Source of the DNA: Bacteroidales bacterium
GTDB lineage: Bacteria; Bacteroidota; Bacteroidia; Bacteroidales; UBA932
Assembly: GCA_017469845.1 (NCBI GenBank)
Contig: JAFUFP010000006.1
Coordinates: forward strand, 1-64,000
Direction of reading: 5' to 3'
DNA length: 64,000 bases
A program made the position numbers and the translations under genes. Shown here in pieces: positions 25,706 to 35,173 of this stretch (positions within the stretch are counted from its first letter, which is position 1; each line of letters opens with the position of its first letter). The notes beneath the pieces were generated by a model. That model was given only the letters and a program-made list of their open reading frames with translations, was not told the origin of the DNA and did not search any database.

Positions 25706-28700
25706 ATGAGAAAGAAACTTTTCTTGATTCTTGCGATGCTCCTTTCGGCGATCATTTCGTTCGCCCAGAATGTGGGTATCTCAGGTACAGTGGTTGACTC
25801 CAATGGAGAGCCGCTGATCGGTGTAAGTGTGATCGTGAAAGGCACTACTACCGGTACTATGACTGATCTCGATGGAAAATTCTCCCTGAATGTTCCATCG
25901 GATGCAGTTCTCGAAATTTCTTCCATCGGTTATGTGACACAGTCCATGCCCGTGGGAAGCACACGCGTTTTCAACGTCACCCTCGCAGATGACAACGAGA
26001 TGCTCGACGCCACCGTCGTCATCGGTTACGGTACTGTAAAGCGTGAGAACTTCACCGGTAGCGTGGCTACTTACAATGTGGGAAGCTCACCCGTTTCCAA
26101 CATGACCAAGACCAACGCCATGGACATGCTCCGCGGTATGACCACCGGTGTCACCATCTCCCAGAGCGGTGTGGCCGGATCGAATCCTTCCCTCCAGGTC
26201 CGTGGACAGAAGTCCATCAGCGGAGGCAGCGCACCTCTTATTATATTGGACGGTGTGATCTTCAAGGGCAACCTCAACGACATCGACCCCGACACCATCG
26301 AATCGATGAGCGTGATGAAGGACGCAACTTCACTCGCTGCTTACGGTTCCCAGGCCGCGAACGGCGCGATCATGATCACCTCCAAGAAGGGTCAGGTCGG
26401 AAAGCCCGTCATCAGCTTCAAGGGCAGCGTCGCCCTCGTCCAGCAGAACTACACCCCCGATCTTCGTGACGGATACGAGTACATCGAGCTCTACAACGCA
26501 CGTAACCAGTTCGAGCCCGACAACATCGGTTGGCTCGGCCCCGTGGAGAAGGCTCAGTACGACAAGGGTGAGTGGACCGACTGGATCGACTACGTAACCC
26601 GCCTCGGTGTCCAGCAGGACTACTCCCTGAATGTTTCCGGAGCTACCGAAAACATGAACTACCTGTTCGGCGCTTCTTTCAACGACAACAAGAACTTCAT
26701 CAAAGGCAACGAGTTCGTCCGTGAGACTTTCACCGGAAGAGTCAGCACCAACATCACCAAGAACATCAGCCTCGGACTCAACTTCAACTATTCCGAGACA
26801 CAGAATGACGGTGTCCGCCCCAACTATACGGCCGTCCGTATCACCCCTTGGGGATCTCCCACTCTCTCTGACGGCGTCACCATGAGGAAGTATGTCGACG
26901 GAAAGGAAGCCGACCCTCAGAACCCCCTTTGGAACGTCTACAACGGTGTTGACCAGACCAACCGTACGAACAACGTCACCCTCGGCGGTAACCTCGACAT
27001 AAAGATTCCTTGGGTGAAGGGTCTTTCTTACAGGATCACCGGAAACTACAACAGGCGCAACAGCTACCAGCACACCTTCACGCACGAGACCAATTTCGTC
27101 AACATGTCCATGGGTGAGGCGGCTTATACCACCGAAGCTTTCGACGCTCATCTGAGCGAAGCCAACGGTTCGATCTCCAACAGTCAGTCGACTTCGTACG
27201 TCATCGACAACATCCTCTCCTATACAAGGGACTTCGGTCAGCACTATATCAGCGCTTCCCTCGTTTACACAAGGGACGGAGCCCTTTCCAAGAGCAACGG
27301 TGAATCCGGCTCCGATTTCTCGGGCCTCGGAAACACTTCCCTCGGTATCAACCGTCTGGCTGACGCTGCCGTCCATCATGTGACCGCTCCCACTTATTCA
27401 CTCCATACGGATGTCGGTTACCTCGCACGTGTGATCTACTCCTACAAGAACAAGTATCACTTCAACGCTTCGTTCCGTCGTGACGGATCCTCCGTCTTCG
27501 GTTCAGAGCACAAGTGGGGTAACTTCCCCGCAGTCGGTGTGGCGTGGACGATTTCCGACGAAGGCTTCATGAAGAGCTCTTCTTCATGGCTCGACTACCT
27601 CAAGCTGAAGGCTTCCTGGGGTAAGAACGGTAACCAGTCCCTTTCCCCTTACGGAACACTTTCACGTATGAGCATGGGTAAATCCGGAGGTTTCACTTAC
27701 TTCTTCGGCGACAGCCCCATCTTCGGACAGACCCTTTCGACCCTCGGAAACCCCAACCTCGGATGGGAGACCACCACTTCATTCAACGCCGGATTCGAGG
27801 CTGACTTCTGGGGCCGCCGCCTCCACTGGGAGGTTGACGCCTACAAGTCAAAGACCACCGACCAGATCTTCAACCGTACAGTCCCTGTGATGGGCGCAGG
27901 TATCACCTCCCAGAGCGCTACCATGGGTCAGGTCAACAACTGGGGTATCGAGTCCACCCTCAACATCCAGACCATGAGGAGGAAGGACTTCACCTGGAAC
28001 ACCGTATTCAACTTCACCATGAACCGCAACAAGCTCGTCGAGCTTTACGGAGACGGTGAGGATGACATCCCCAACAACCTCTTCCTCGGCAAGTCCCTCG
28101 GAGCCATCTACGGTTACAATTGGATCGGTGTGGTCCAGGAGACCGACTCCGAGTACATCGCAGCCAACGGAGCACGTCCCGGTGACGCAATGTATGAGGA
28201 CATCGACGGCAACGGCCAGATCACTCCCGACGACCGCAGGATCCTCGGATACGACAAGGAAGCTTTCCGCTTGAGCATGGGCAACACCATCACCTGGAAG
28301 GATCTCACTCTGTACTTCGTGTTCAACGGCATCTTCTCCAGCAAGATGTACGGAAAGGCTTCGAACAACCTGGCTTACCTCTCCTACGAGGGCATGCAGT
28401 ACACCAACATGTTCGACCATCCTTACTGGACCAAGGAGAACAAGAGCCAGAAGTATCCCGCTCCCGCGTACAATGACGGCAAGTTCAACGCCCTCGATTC
28501 CTACGGCTTCGTCCGTCTGCAGGATGTCCAGCTTTCCTACAACGTGAAAACCAATTTCCTCAGCAGAATGGGTGTGAAGTCACTCCAAGCCTATGTTTCC
28601 GGAAGAAACCTCTTCTTCATCGCTCCCGATTGGAAATTCTCCGATCCTGAGGTCCGCAGCGGCCGTTCACAGCAGCTCGCCAGAACCTATACCCTCGGTG

Positions 28701-28717
28701 TAAATATCAGATTCTAA
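25706..28717 (+). CDS. SusC-like TonB-dependent outer-membrane transporter 2
   Basis: 1003 residues from ATG 25706. The longer frame opening at 25619 is rejected because that codon overlaps the predicted -7 element and the true signal peptide (MRKKLFLILAMLLSAIISFAQ) begins at 25706. Carboxypeptidase-regulatory-like domain (about 24-95, GTVVDSNGEPLIGVSVIVKG), plug start (MLDATVVIGYGTVKRENFTGSV), outer-membrane barrel ending LGVNIRF. Imports oligosaccharides with TonB. SusD-2 follows after 13 bp. Confidence 0.95.
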   Translation: MRKKLFLILAMLLSAIISFAQNVGISGTVVDSNGEPLIGVSVIVKGTTTGTMTDLDGKFSLNVPSDAVLEISSIGYVTQSMPVGSTRVFNVTLADDNEMLDATVVIGYGTVKRENFTGSVATYNVGSSPVSNMTKTNAMDMLRGMTTGVTISQSGVAGSNPSLQVRGQKSISGGSAPLIILDGVIFKGNLNDIDPDTIESMSVMKDATSLAAYGSQAANGAIMITSKKGQVGKPVISFKGSVALVQQNYTPDLRDGYEYIELYNARNQFEPDNIGWLGPVEKAQYDKGEWTDWIDYVTRLGVQQDYSLNVSGATENMNYLFGASFNDNKNFIKGNEFVRETFTGRVSTNITKNISLGLNFNYSETQNDGVRPNYTAVRITPWGSPTLSDGVTMRKYVDGKEADPQNPLWNVYNGVDQTNRTNNVTLGGNLDIKIPWVKGLSYRITGNYNRRNSYQHTFTHETNFVNMSMGEAAYTTEAFDAHLSEANGSISNSQSTSYVIDNILSYTRDFGQHYISASLVYTRDGALSKSNGESGSDFSGLGNTSLGINRLADAAVHHVTAPTYSLHTDVGYLARVIYSYKNKYHFNASFRRDGSSVFGSEHKWGNFPAVGVAWTISDEGFMKSSSSWLDYLKLKASWGKNGNQSLSPYGTLSRMSMGKSGGFTYFFGDSPIFGQTLSTLGNPNLGWETTTSFNAGFEADFWGRRLHWEVDAYKSKTTDQIFNRTVPVMGAGITSQSATMGQVNNWGIESTLNIQTMRRKDFTWNTVFNFTMNRNKLVELYGDGEDDIPNNLFLGKSLGAIYGYNWIGVVQETDSEYIAANGARPGDAMYEDIDGNGQITPDDRRILGYDKEAFRLSMGNTITWKDLTLYFVFNGIFSSKMYGKASNNLAYLSYEGMQYTNMFDHPYWTKENKSQKYPAPAYNDGKFNALDSYGFVRLQDVQLSYNVKTNFLSRMGVKSLQAYVSGRNLFFIAPDWKFSDPEVRSGRSQQLARTYTLGVNIRF

Positions 28718-28730
28718 TCCCGCCAAAATC

Positions 28731-30551
28731 ATGAAACACAAAATACTTTACATGGCTCTCGGCCTCGGCGCCCTCCTTTCGGCCGCCGGTTGTGATGATA
28801 AGGCCTTCCTCGAGGAAAAGCCCGAGACCATCTATACTGTCGACAACGCCTTCTCGAAAAGCTCCCAGGTGGATGCGCAGGTGGCAAGGACATACTTCGC
28901 CGCATACGACCTGTACGTATATGTGAGCTCCAACATCATGGGTGCGTTCGGAGGAAACGCCGCTTCAACCCTTTTCGGTTACGGTTCCGACGTCCTTGAA
29001 AGCAACGGCGCTTCATCCGGATTCGGAAGCGCATTCTCCAACTTCGCCAACCTTGACGCCCTCAACGGTCGTTTCCTCAACCTGTGGAACGCCCTCTATC
29101 AGCTCGCCAGCTACGCCAATCTGGCTATCTACGGCGCCGACCAGGTCTCTTGGTCTTCCGAGGCCGACAAGGCAAACCTCGTCGCCCAGGCGAAATTCTT
29201 CCTCGGATGGTCTTATCTCCGCCTCGCTGAATGCTTCGGCGGCGTTCCCCTCGTGGAGCAGTTCAACCAGGATCTCCGCTACGACTATATCCGTGAAAGC
29301 AGGGAGAATGTCTACGCATTCGCTATCAAGTGCCTCTCCGAGGCGGTCGACGGTCTTCCCGACTATCCCGCTCAGGACGGTAGAGTGGCCAAAGGTGTAG
29401 CCAACCACTTCCTCGCCGAGGCGTACATCGCCCAGGGTATCGAGACCGGTGACAAATCCAACTACACCAAGGCTATCGCCGCGGCTCAGACCACCGTCAA
29501 TCTTCATCCCCTCATGACCAAGCGTTTCGGAGTCAGGGCCAATCCCGAAGACACCAAAACCACCGGTATGTTCAACATCCCCAACTATGTCGCCGACGGT
29601 AACGCCTACTACGATCTTTTCCAGATGGGCAACTACGACCGCAGCGAAGGAAACACCGAAGGTCTTTGGGTGATGGAGACACCCTCCTATGAGCAGTATT
29701 CCGCAAACAGCGGAACCCGCAACAACAATGCGTTCGGTTGCGCTCAGCCCTACCGTGACCTCCAGTGGGCCAAGGCGTACAAAGAGGCTTCCTCAGGAGC
29801 GGGCCCCTGGTCATCCGACTCCAACATCGACCTCGAGAAATATCCTTACGGCGCTTCAGGCCCTTACTGCGGCGGCGGATCATGGGGAATGTACGGTTCG
29901 ACCGACTATATCGACGAATATATCTGGCAGGACAAGTTTGCGACCGACGACCGTAACTCCCAGATCGTTCTCATCGACCCCGTCTGCATGGACCAGAACC
30001 ACTCGATGTACGGAAAGATCGTTGACAAGAACATGCTTCTCGAGCCTAGCCGTTACATGAGGGTTTCCTGCAAGGTGAGCCTTCCCGACGCCTGGGGATG
30101 GGATCCCCACTGCATCATGCAGTCTCCCCAGTATATGTTCGGACGTGACAATTACGCCGCCCGTTCAGCCGAGACTTATCTTCTTCTGGCCGAGGCTCAG
30201 TTCAGAAACGGTGACGCCGCTTCAGCAGCCGCTTCCATCAACCAGATAAGGAAGAGAGCGAATTGCTCCTACATGTTCACTGCCGCCGATGTCAGCATCG
30301 AAAGCATCCTCGACGAGCGCGCACGTGAACTCTCCTGGGAGGAGCATCGTTGGCCCACACTTCTCCGTATGGCGAAGCAGGGTGAGGACAACACCGTGAT
30401 GCATAACCAGCTCATGGCTCACGCCATGTACGTACATGACAATCCCATGTACACCGGCGGAACTCCCAAGTGGTCACTCTTCCCGATTCCTCTTACAGTG
30501 ATCCAGCTCAACTCCGAGGCTACAATCGAACAGAACAAGGGTTGGAACTGA
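28731..30551 (+). CDS. SusD-like outer-membrane glycan-binding lipoprotein 2
   Basis: 606 residues, lipobox LSAAGCDD (Cys about 22). SusD/RagB features: NLAIYGADQ, FFLGWSYLRLAECFGGVPLVE, ETYLLLAEAQFRNGDAASA, ILDERARELSWEEHRWPTLLRM, and a C terminus LNSEATIEQNKGWN. Surface partner of SusC-2. A strong terminator follows, so susC-2/susD-2 form a two-gene operon. Confidence 0.94.
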   Translation: MKHKILYMALGLGALLSAAGCDDKAFLEEKPETIYTVDNAFSKSSQVDAQVARTYFAAYDLYVYVSSNIMGAFGGNAASTLFGYGSDVLESNGASSGFGSAFSNFANLDALNGRFLNLWNALYQLASYANLAIYGADQVSWSSEADKANLVAQAKFFLGWSYLRLAECFGGVPLVEQFNQDLRYDYIRESRENVYAFAIKCLSEAVDGLPDYPAQDGRVAKGVANHFLAEAYIAQGIETGDKSNYTKAIAAAQTTVNLHPLMTKRFGVRANPEDTKTTGMFNIPNYVADGNAYYDLFQMGNYDRSEGNTEGLWVMETPSYEQYSANSGTRNNNAFGCAQPYRDLQWAKAYKEASSGAGPWSSDSNIDLEKYPYGASGPYCGGGSWGMYGSTDYIDEYIWQDKFATDDRNSQIVLIDPVCMDQNHSMYGKIVDKNMLLEPSRYMRVSCKVSLPDAWGWDPHCIMQSPQYMFGRDNYAARSAETYLLLAEAQFRNGDAASAAASINQIRKRANCSYMFTAADVSIESILDERARELSWEEHRWPTLLRMAKQGEDNTVMHNQLMAHAMYVHDNPMYTGGTPKWSLFPIPLTVIQLNSEATIEQNKGWN

Positions 30552-30576
30552 TAGTTCTTTCAATTGTGATAGGGTA

Positions 30577-30609
30577 GGGTCCGGCGGTGTAGCCCTCCGG
30601 GCCCTTTTT
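30577..30609 (+). terminator. Intrinsic terminator of susCD-2
   Basis: 8-bp GC-rich stem (gggtccgg 30577-30584 with ccgggccc 30597-30604, one wobble) followed by five T. Confidence 0.85.
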
Positions 30610-30679
30610 CCTGAAATATTCAATCTGTCGGCGACTGATCCTTTCCGGCAGGTTCCGATCAACAAAAACACGACTCTTT

Positions 30680-33600
30680 ATGAAAAGAATAATTGCAGGC
30701 GTTCTGGCTTTGGGATTCGCCGTCGGTGCGGTGGCTCAGAGTTCCGGCCAAAGGCTGTTCAGCTCCGGCTGGGAATTCTCCAGGGATTCCCTCGCTACAA
30801 CGAAAACGATCAATCTTCCCCATGACTTCAGTATGGAAAGGGCGGGGGAGACCGACAATGAGGAACACATCGGCCCCTTCTCGAGTCAGTCCCAGGGCGG
30901 ACGCTCAAGCGGATATGTCCTCGGCGGAACCGGATGGTACAGGAAATATCTCGTCGTTTCGGAAGCTGACGAGGGCAAAACCTTCACCCTCACTTTCGGC
31001 TGCGCCTACATGGAGGCGGATGTTCTGGTGAACGGAAAGCTTCTCGCTTCCCACAAGCATGGCTACACTCCTTTCCGTGTTGACATCACTCCGGCTTTGA
31101 AAGGCGCCGGCCAGTCGAATGAGATTGTCGTAAAGGTGAGGAATTTCGGACGCAACACAAGGTGGTATTCAGGGTCCGGTATCTACAGGGATGTTTTCCT
31201 CACAGTGTCCAATCCTCTCCACGTCGAAGAGTGGGGCGTATATGTCACAACTCCCGAGGTTTCGAAGGAAAGCGCCAGGATCGACCTTGTGGCTACGGCG
31301 GTGAATTCCGCGGAGAAGCGCGCTGACGCTACAGTGGCCGTTTCCCTTTTCGACAAGGAGGGAAAGGAAATCGCCTCTGACCGTTCTTCGCTCAGACTTG
31401 ACGGCAACTCCAAGGCTGACAGGAGCTTCTCCTTCGTCCTTCAGGATCCGAAGCTTTGGAACGTCGACCATCCGTACCTCTATACTTCGGTTGTGAAAAT
31501 CCTCGACTCCAAGGGAAAGGAACTTGATTCATACACCCAGAAATTCGGTGTCCGCTCCATAGAGTGCGACGCCGTGAACGGTCTCCGCATAAACGGGGAG
31601 AGCGTTCTTCTGAGGGGCGGCTGCGTCCATCATGACAACGGCCTTCTCGGAGGAGCGTCTTATCGCGCCGCCGAATACCGCAAAGTCCGCCTTCTGAAGG
31701 AAAGCGGATACAACGCAGTCAGGTGCGCCCACAACCCTCCTTCGAAGTATTTCCTCGAGGCGTGCGACGAACTGGGAATGTACGTCATGGACGAATTCAT
31801 GGACCAGTGGGAGCAGCCCAAGAACGCTGACGACTATGCTCAGTTCTTCGTGGAGAACTGGGAGAAGGACCTCACTGACATGATCCTTTCCGACCGCAAC
31901 CATCCTTCTGTCATATTGTGGAGCATCGGAAACGAGATCCCCAACTGGAGCATCGCTGACGCTTCCCGCATCGGAAAGCAGCTTTCCGACAAGGTGAGGG
32001 AACTGGACCCCACACGTCTTGTGACACAGGGTATCACCGGAGCGTACATCCACCTGGAGTGGGACAACTCCCAGTACACTTTCCAGCATCTTGACGCCGC
32101 CGGATACAATTACCTCCCCAACCACTACGAGGAGGACCATGCGAAGTTCCCCGAAAGAGTCATCGTCGGAACCGAATCCTATCCCGCCCAGAGCTTCCGC
32201 TACTGGAAGGACGTTGTCGAGAAACCTTACGTCATCGGTGACTTCATCTGGACCGCGATGGACTACCTCGGAGAGGTGGGTCTCGGTTCAAGCCGCTATG
32301 TCCAGGACAATCCTGATCAGCCCCAGAGGCAGATGCCCATGTTCCAGAACTCCATGGGCCCCAAGGAGAACCAGAATCCCGCTATGATGTGGGCCGGTGG
32401 CGGCGGAAATGCCGGAGCGGCAGGATCGATGCCCCGTTTCCAGGGTCCCAAGATGCCCACCTCGTTCGTTTCGTGGTGCGGTGACATTGATATCATCGGT
32501 GACATCAAGCCCCAGGGACGTTACCGTAGGGTGATGTGGGACGTTACCGACATCGACATGGTAGTCCACGAGCCTATTCCCGCCGGTATGAAGGAGATGC
32601 TCGGCCAGTGGGCTTGGCCCAAGGAACAGGCTTCCTGGTACTGGCCCGGACATGAAGGCGAAGGTCTCCAGGTGAGGGTCTTCACCAAAGCCCCCAAGGT
32701 ACGTCTCCAGGTGAACGGCGAGACTGTGGCTGAAAAGGAAGTGAACGAGGAATATATCGCCCTCTTCGAGAATGTCATATACAAACCCGGAAAGATCGTC
32801 GCCATCTCCCTTGACGAAAACGGCAAGGAACTTCAGAGCAAGGTCATCCGCACTCCCGGAAAACCTTATGCTGTGAGAGTGCTCCGTGACAGGTACAATG
32901 TCTACAATGATCTCGCTTACCTCAAGCTCGAGGTCATCGACAAAGAAGGTGTGGTCATTCCTTCCGAGTTCCCCCTGAGCTTCGACATAAAGGGAGCAAG
33001 TTTCGTCACAGCCGGAAACGGATCCATCGACGGAATGGAGAGCTTCGGTTCCCTCACTCCCAAGACATACCTGGGAAGCGCCCTTCTCATTGTCCGTCCC
33101 GACAGTGAGGACAGCAGGGTCGATATTACCGTGAAGAGCCCCGGACTCCAGGACGGAAAAGCCATCTTCACCGGTAAAGGTGAGGACATCCTCTCGAAGA
33201 ATCTCGGCGTGGGCCTTTGCTCCGTGATAGGAATGGGAGCTGACTTCGAGGATTCCGTGAGAAGGATCGCCCAGACCGGAGCCACTTATGTCGAACTCAA
33301 CAACGGAGTTATGATGTTCGGAGTCTCTCCCGAAGAGGCGAAGGCTGTTTTCGACAAGTACGGTCTCAGGGTCATCTCCGACGTCACTATGGCCAGCATG
33401 ATCGACGTTGACAACGTGGATTCATACCTCCAGAGATGGGAGCAGACCTTCAAACAGGACGCCCTCATGGGAGTCAAGTATGTCGCGATGACCGCCAACA
33501 TGTGCTGGGGAACGGAGCCTCACGCCCTTAAGTGCTGCGAAGTCCTCAATAAGATAGGCGCTCTCGCCAAGAAGTACGGCATCCAGTTCCTCTATCATCT

Positions 33601-34147
33601 CCACAATATCGAGATGAATCCCATCCTCGATTCCGACTACAAGGGTCAGATCGTGGACTTCATAGCTGAGAACACCGACCCCGATCTGGTGAAATTCGAG
33701 GATGACGTTTTCTGGGTCGAAATCGGTGGACGTGACACCGTGGAATTCCTCCGCAAGTACGCCGACCGCATCCCCATGCTCCATGTCAAGGATTTCTACT
33801 ATATCGGTGAAGGGGATTACCTGGATTACAAGGCGATTTTCGGTCAGTTCTTCGCCCTCGGCGGAAAGGATTGGGTCCTCGAGATGGAAGACCCCATGAC
33901 CCGTCAGCAGATGTACGAAAAGGCTGAAGGGCATAACCGAATGAGCCAGACAAGGGAACCCGCACCCGGACAGAACCAGGGGGGATTCGCTCCCCGCGGG
34001 GGGCAGCGTACCCAGCCTTCAGCCGAGGAACTCGCTGTGAGGCTCAAATCTCAGGAAAAGTCCCGCCTTAGGGCTCTTCGTGACATCGAAATCAATATGC
34101 GCACCCTTGAAGGACTTCCTTTCCTCCCCTCTATTGAACTGAAGTAA
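30680..34147 (+). CDS. GH2 beta-glycosidase fused to a xylose-isomerase-like (SPI) TIM barrel
   Basis: 1155 residues in one uninterrupted frame with a single signal peptide (MKRIIAGVLALGFAVGAVAQ). GH2 part: jelly roll (about 30-175), Ig-like (180-285), TIM barrel (290-590) with acid/base E419 in WSIGNEIPNW and nucleophile E499 in IVGTESYP, then DUF4982/Ig-like C-terminal domains (about 645-830). A second, complete TIM barrel follows (about 835-1100): VGLCSVIGM, YVAMTANMCWG, FLYHLHNIEM, FEDDVFWVEIGG, MLHVKDFYY, VLEMEDP, i.e. the AP_endonuc_2/sugar phosphate isomerase-epimerase family, with plausible metal-binding Glu, Asp and His. The P/G/Q-rich linker and terminal helix match the end of the stand-alone protein at 40018-41046. 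GH2 ends and the SPI domain begins without a second start or stop. Operon with DUF1080 (38-bp gap). The fusion implies coupling of glycoside cleavage to modification of the product. Confidence 0.88.
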   Translation: MKRIIAGVLALGFAVGAVAQSSGQRLFSSGWEFSRDSLATTKTINLPHDFSMERAGETDNEEHIGPFSSQSQGGRSSGYVLGGTGWYRKYLVVSEADEGKTFTLTFGCAYMEADVLVNGKLLASHKHGYTPFRVDITPALKGAGQSNEIVVKVRNFGRNTRWYSGSGIYRDVFLTVSNPLHVEEWGVYVTTPEVSKESARIDLVATAVNSAEKRADATVAVSLFDKEGKEIASDRSSLRLDGNSKADRSFSFVLQDPKLWNVDHPYLYTSVVKILDSKGKELDSYTQKFGVRSIECDAVNGLRINGESVLLRGGCVHHDNGLLGGASYRAAEYRKVRLLKESGYNAVRCAHNPPSKYFLEACDELGMYVMDEFMDQWEQPKNADDYAQFFVENWEKDLTDMILSDRNHPSVILWSIGNEIPNWSIADASRIGKQLSDKVRELDPTRLVTQGITGAYIHLEWDNSQYTFQHLDAAGYNYLPNHYEEDHAKFPERVIVGTESYPAQSFRYWKDVVEKPYVIGDFIWTAMDYLGEVGLGSSRYVQDNPDQPQRQMPMFQNSMGPKENQNPAMMWAGGGGNAGAAGSMPRFQGPKMPTSFVSWCGDIDIIGDIKPQGRYRRVMWDVTDIDMVVHEPIPAGMKEMLGQWAWPKEQASWYWPGHEGEGLQVRVFTKAPKVRLQVNGETVAEKEVNEEYIALFENVIYKPGKIVAISLDENGKELQSKVIRTPGKPYAVRVLRDRYNVYNDLAYLKLEVIDKEGVVIPSEFPLSFDIKGASFVTAGNGSIDGMESFGSLTPKTYLGSALLIVRPDSEDSRVDITVKSPGLQDGKAIFTGKGEDILSKNLGVGLCSVIGMGADFEDSVRRIAQTGATYVELNNGVMMFGVSPEEAKAVFDKYGLRVISDVTMASMIDVDNVDSYLQRWEQTFKQDALMGVKYVAMTANMCWGTEPHALKCCEVLNKIGALAKKYGIQFLYHLHNIEMNPILDSDYKGQIVDFIAENTDPDLVKFEDDVFWVEIGGRDTVEFLRKYADRIPMLHVKDFYYIGEGDYLDYKAIFGQFFALGGKDWVLEMEDPMTRQQMYEKAEGHNRMSQTREPAPGQNQGGFAPRGGQRTQPSAEELAVRLKSQEKSRLRALRDIEINMRTLEGLPFLPSIELK

Positions 34148-34185
34148 GGTCAAGCGTCGCCGGAAAATGTAATTGAATCATTCGT

Positions 34186-35088
34186 ATGCCTATGAAATCT
34201 GTTTCTATTGCCGCTGCCTTGTCGCTGCTCGCTTTGTCGTCATGCTCGCCGAAAAGCGGCGGATGGGAGGATCTTCTTGACGAAGACCTTTCGAAGTGGA
34301 GGGTCTATCAGAGCTACGCCCTTACGGACGAGTACGTCCCCGGTCACCCTCCGGTGGATTCCCTTGGTGAGGTGATCCCTCCGATAGGTTATGATGTCAA
34401 TCTCGGGGAAGATTTTTCCATCGAAGAACTTGACGGGGAGAAGGTTCTCCATATAGGGGGAAGATACTACGGCTGTCTTTTCACGAAGGAGTCCCTCGGA
34501 AACTATCATTTCCGTCTCAAGGTAAAATTCGGCGACGACAAGTTCGAACCCAGGAAAAACAAAGCCAGGGATTCCGGGATAATGTACCATTCGACCGGCG
34601 AGTGCGGCCATGACGGATGGCTCACATGGATGCGGGCCCATGAATTCCAGGTGATGGAAAGCGGATCCCGCGAAGGAAGCTACGGGGACTATTACAACAA
34701 TCTCGGGACCCATATGGACATACGTTCCGACGTGAGGATGGAAAGCCCGTCATGGTCGATCTATTCCTACAATCCCTATTCTCCTTACCACACGATGGGC
34801 GTTTCGGGAGGAGGGGCGACTTGCGGCGGTCCCGATGTGTCGGACCTTTCTGCCGAGTGGACTACCCTTGACCTCATCTGCTTCGAAGACAAGGCCATTC
34901 ACATAGTTGACGGAAATGTCAAGATGGTTCTCCGCGGCTCAGCGATGTGGGACGGGGAGAAGGACATTCCTCTCACCGAGGGACAGATCCAGCTTCAGAG
35001 CGAAGCCGCTGAAGTCTACTACAGGGATGTCAGAATCCGCCATATCGATTCGATTCCGGAGGAATATGCGCATCTTTTTGATGAATGA
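34186..35088 (+). CDS. DUF1080 (3-keto-disaccharide hydrolase family) lipoprotein, copy A
   Basis: 300 residues (ATG at 34192 is an equally good start). Lipobox LLALSSCSPKSG. The body has the beta-sandwich pattern of PF06439/DUF1080: GWEDLLDEDLSKWRVY, GGRYYGCLFTKESLGNYHFRLKVKFG, ARDSGIMYHSTG, MRAHEFQVMESGSREG, and the ending IPLTEGQIQLQSEAAEVYYRDVRIRHI. PF06439 is annotated as a 3-keto-disaccharide hydrolase domain, and Bacteroides members act on 3-keto-glycosides together with oxidoreductases and isomerase-fold partners. Its paralogue at 42181-43074 keeps the same motifs. It lies between the GH2-SPI fusion and GH43, so it probably works on the same imported or surface-bound glycoside. Exact substrate unknown. 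Confidence 0.82.
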   Translation: MPMKSVSIAAALSLLALSSCSPKSGGWEDLLDEDLSKWRVYQSYALTDEYVPGHPPVDSLGEVIPPIGYDVNLGEDFSIEELDGEKVLHIGGRYYGCLFTKESLGNYHFRLKVKFGDDKFEPRKNKARDSGIMYHSTGECGHDGWLTWMRAHEFQVMESGSREGSYGDYYNNLGTHMDIRSDVRMESPSWSIYSYNPYSPYHTMGVSGGGATCGGPDVSDLSAEWTTLDLICFEDKAIHIVDGNVKMVLRGSAMWDGEKDIPLTEGQIQLQSEAAEVYYRDVRIRHIDSIPEEYAHLFDE

Positions 35089-35173
35089 TGATTCTTGGGA
35101 GTTCTCCGTTTGGAAGAAATCCGTATATTGGTAGAAACTTTTCAACTGAAAATCCGGTTTAAAAATTCTTACA

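Noticed and set aside
26330..27379. Long antisense open frame (349 codons) opposite susC-2
   Set aside because: Shadow of the C-ending codons of susC-2; valine/glycine/aspartate-rich translation with no domain, signal or start context.
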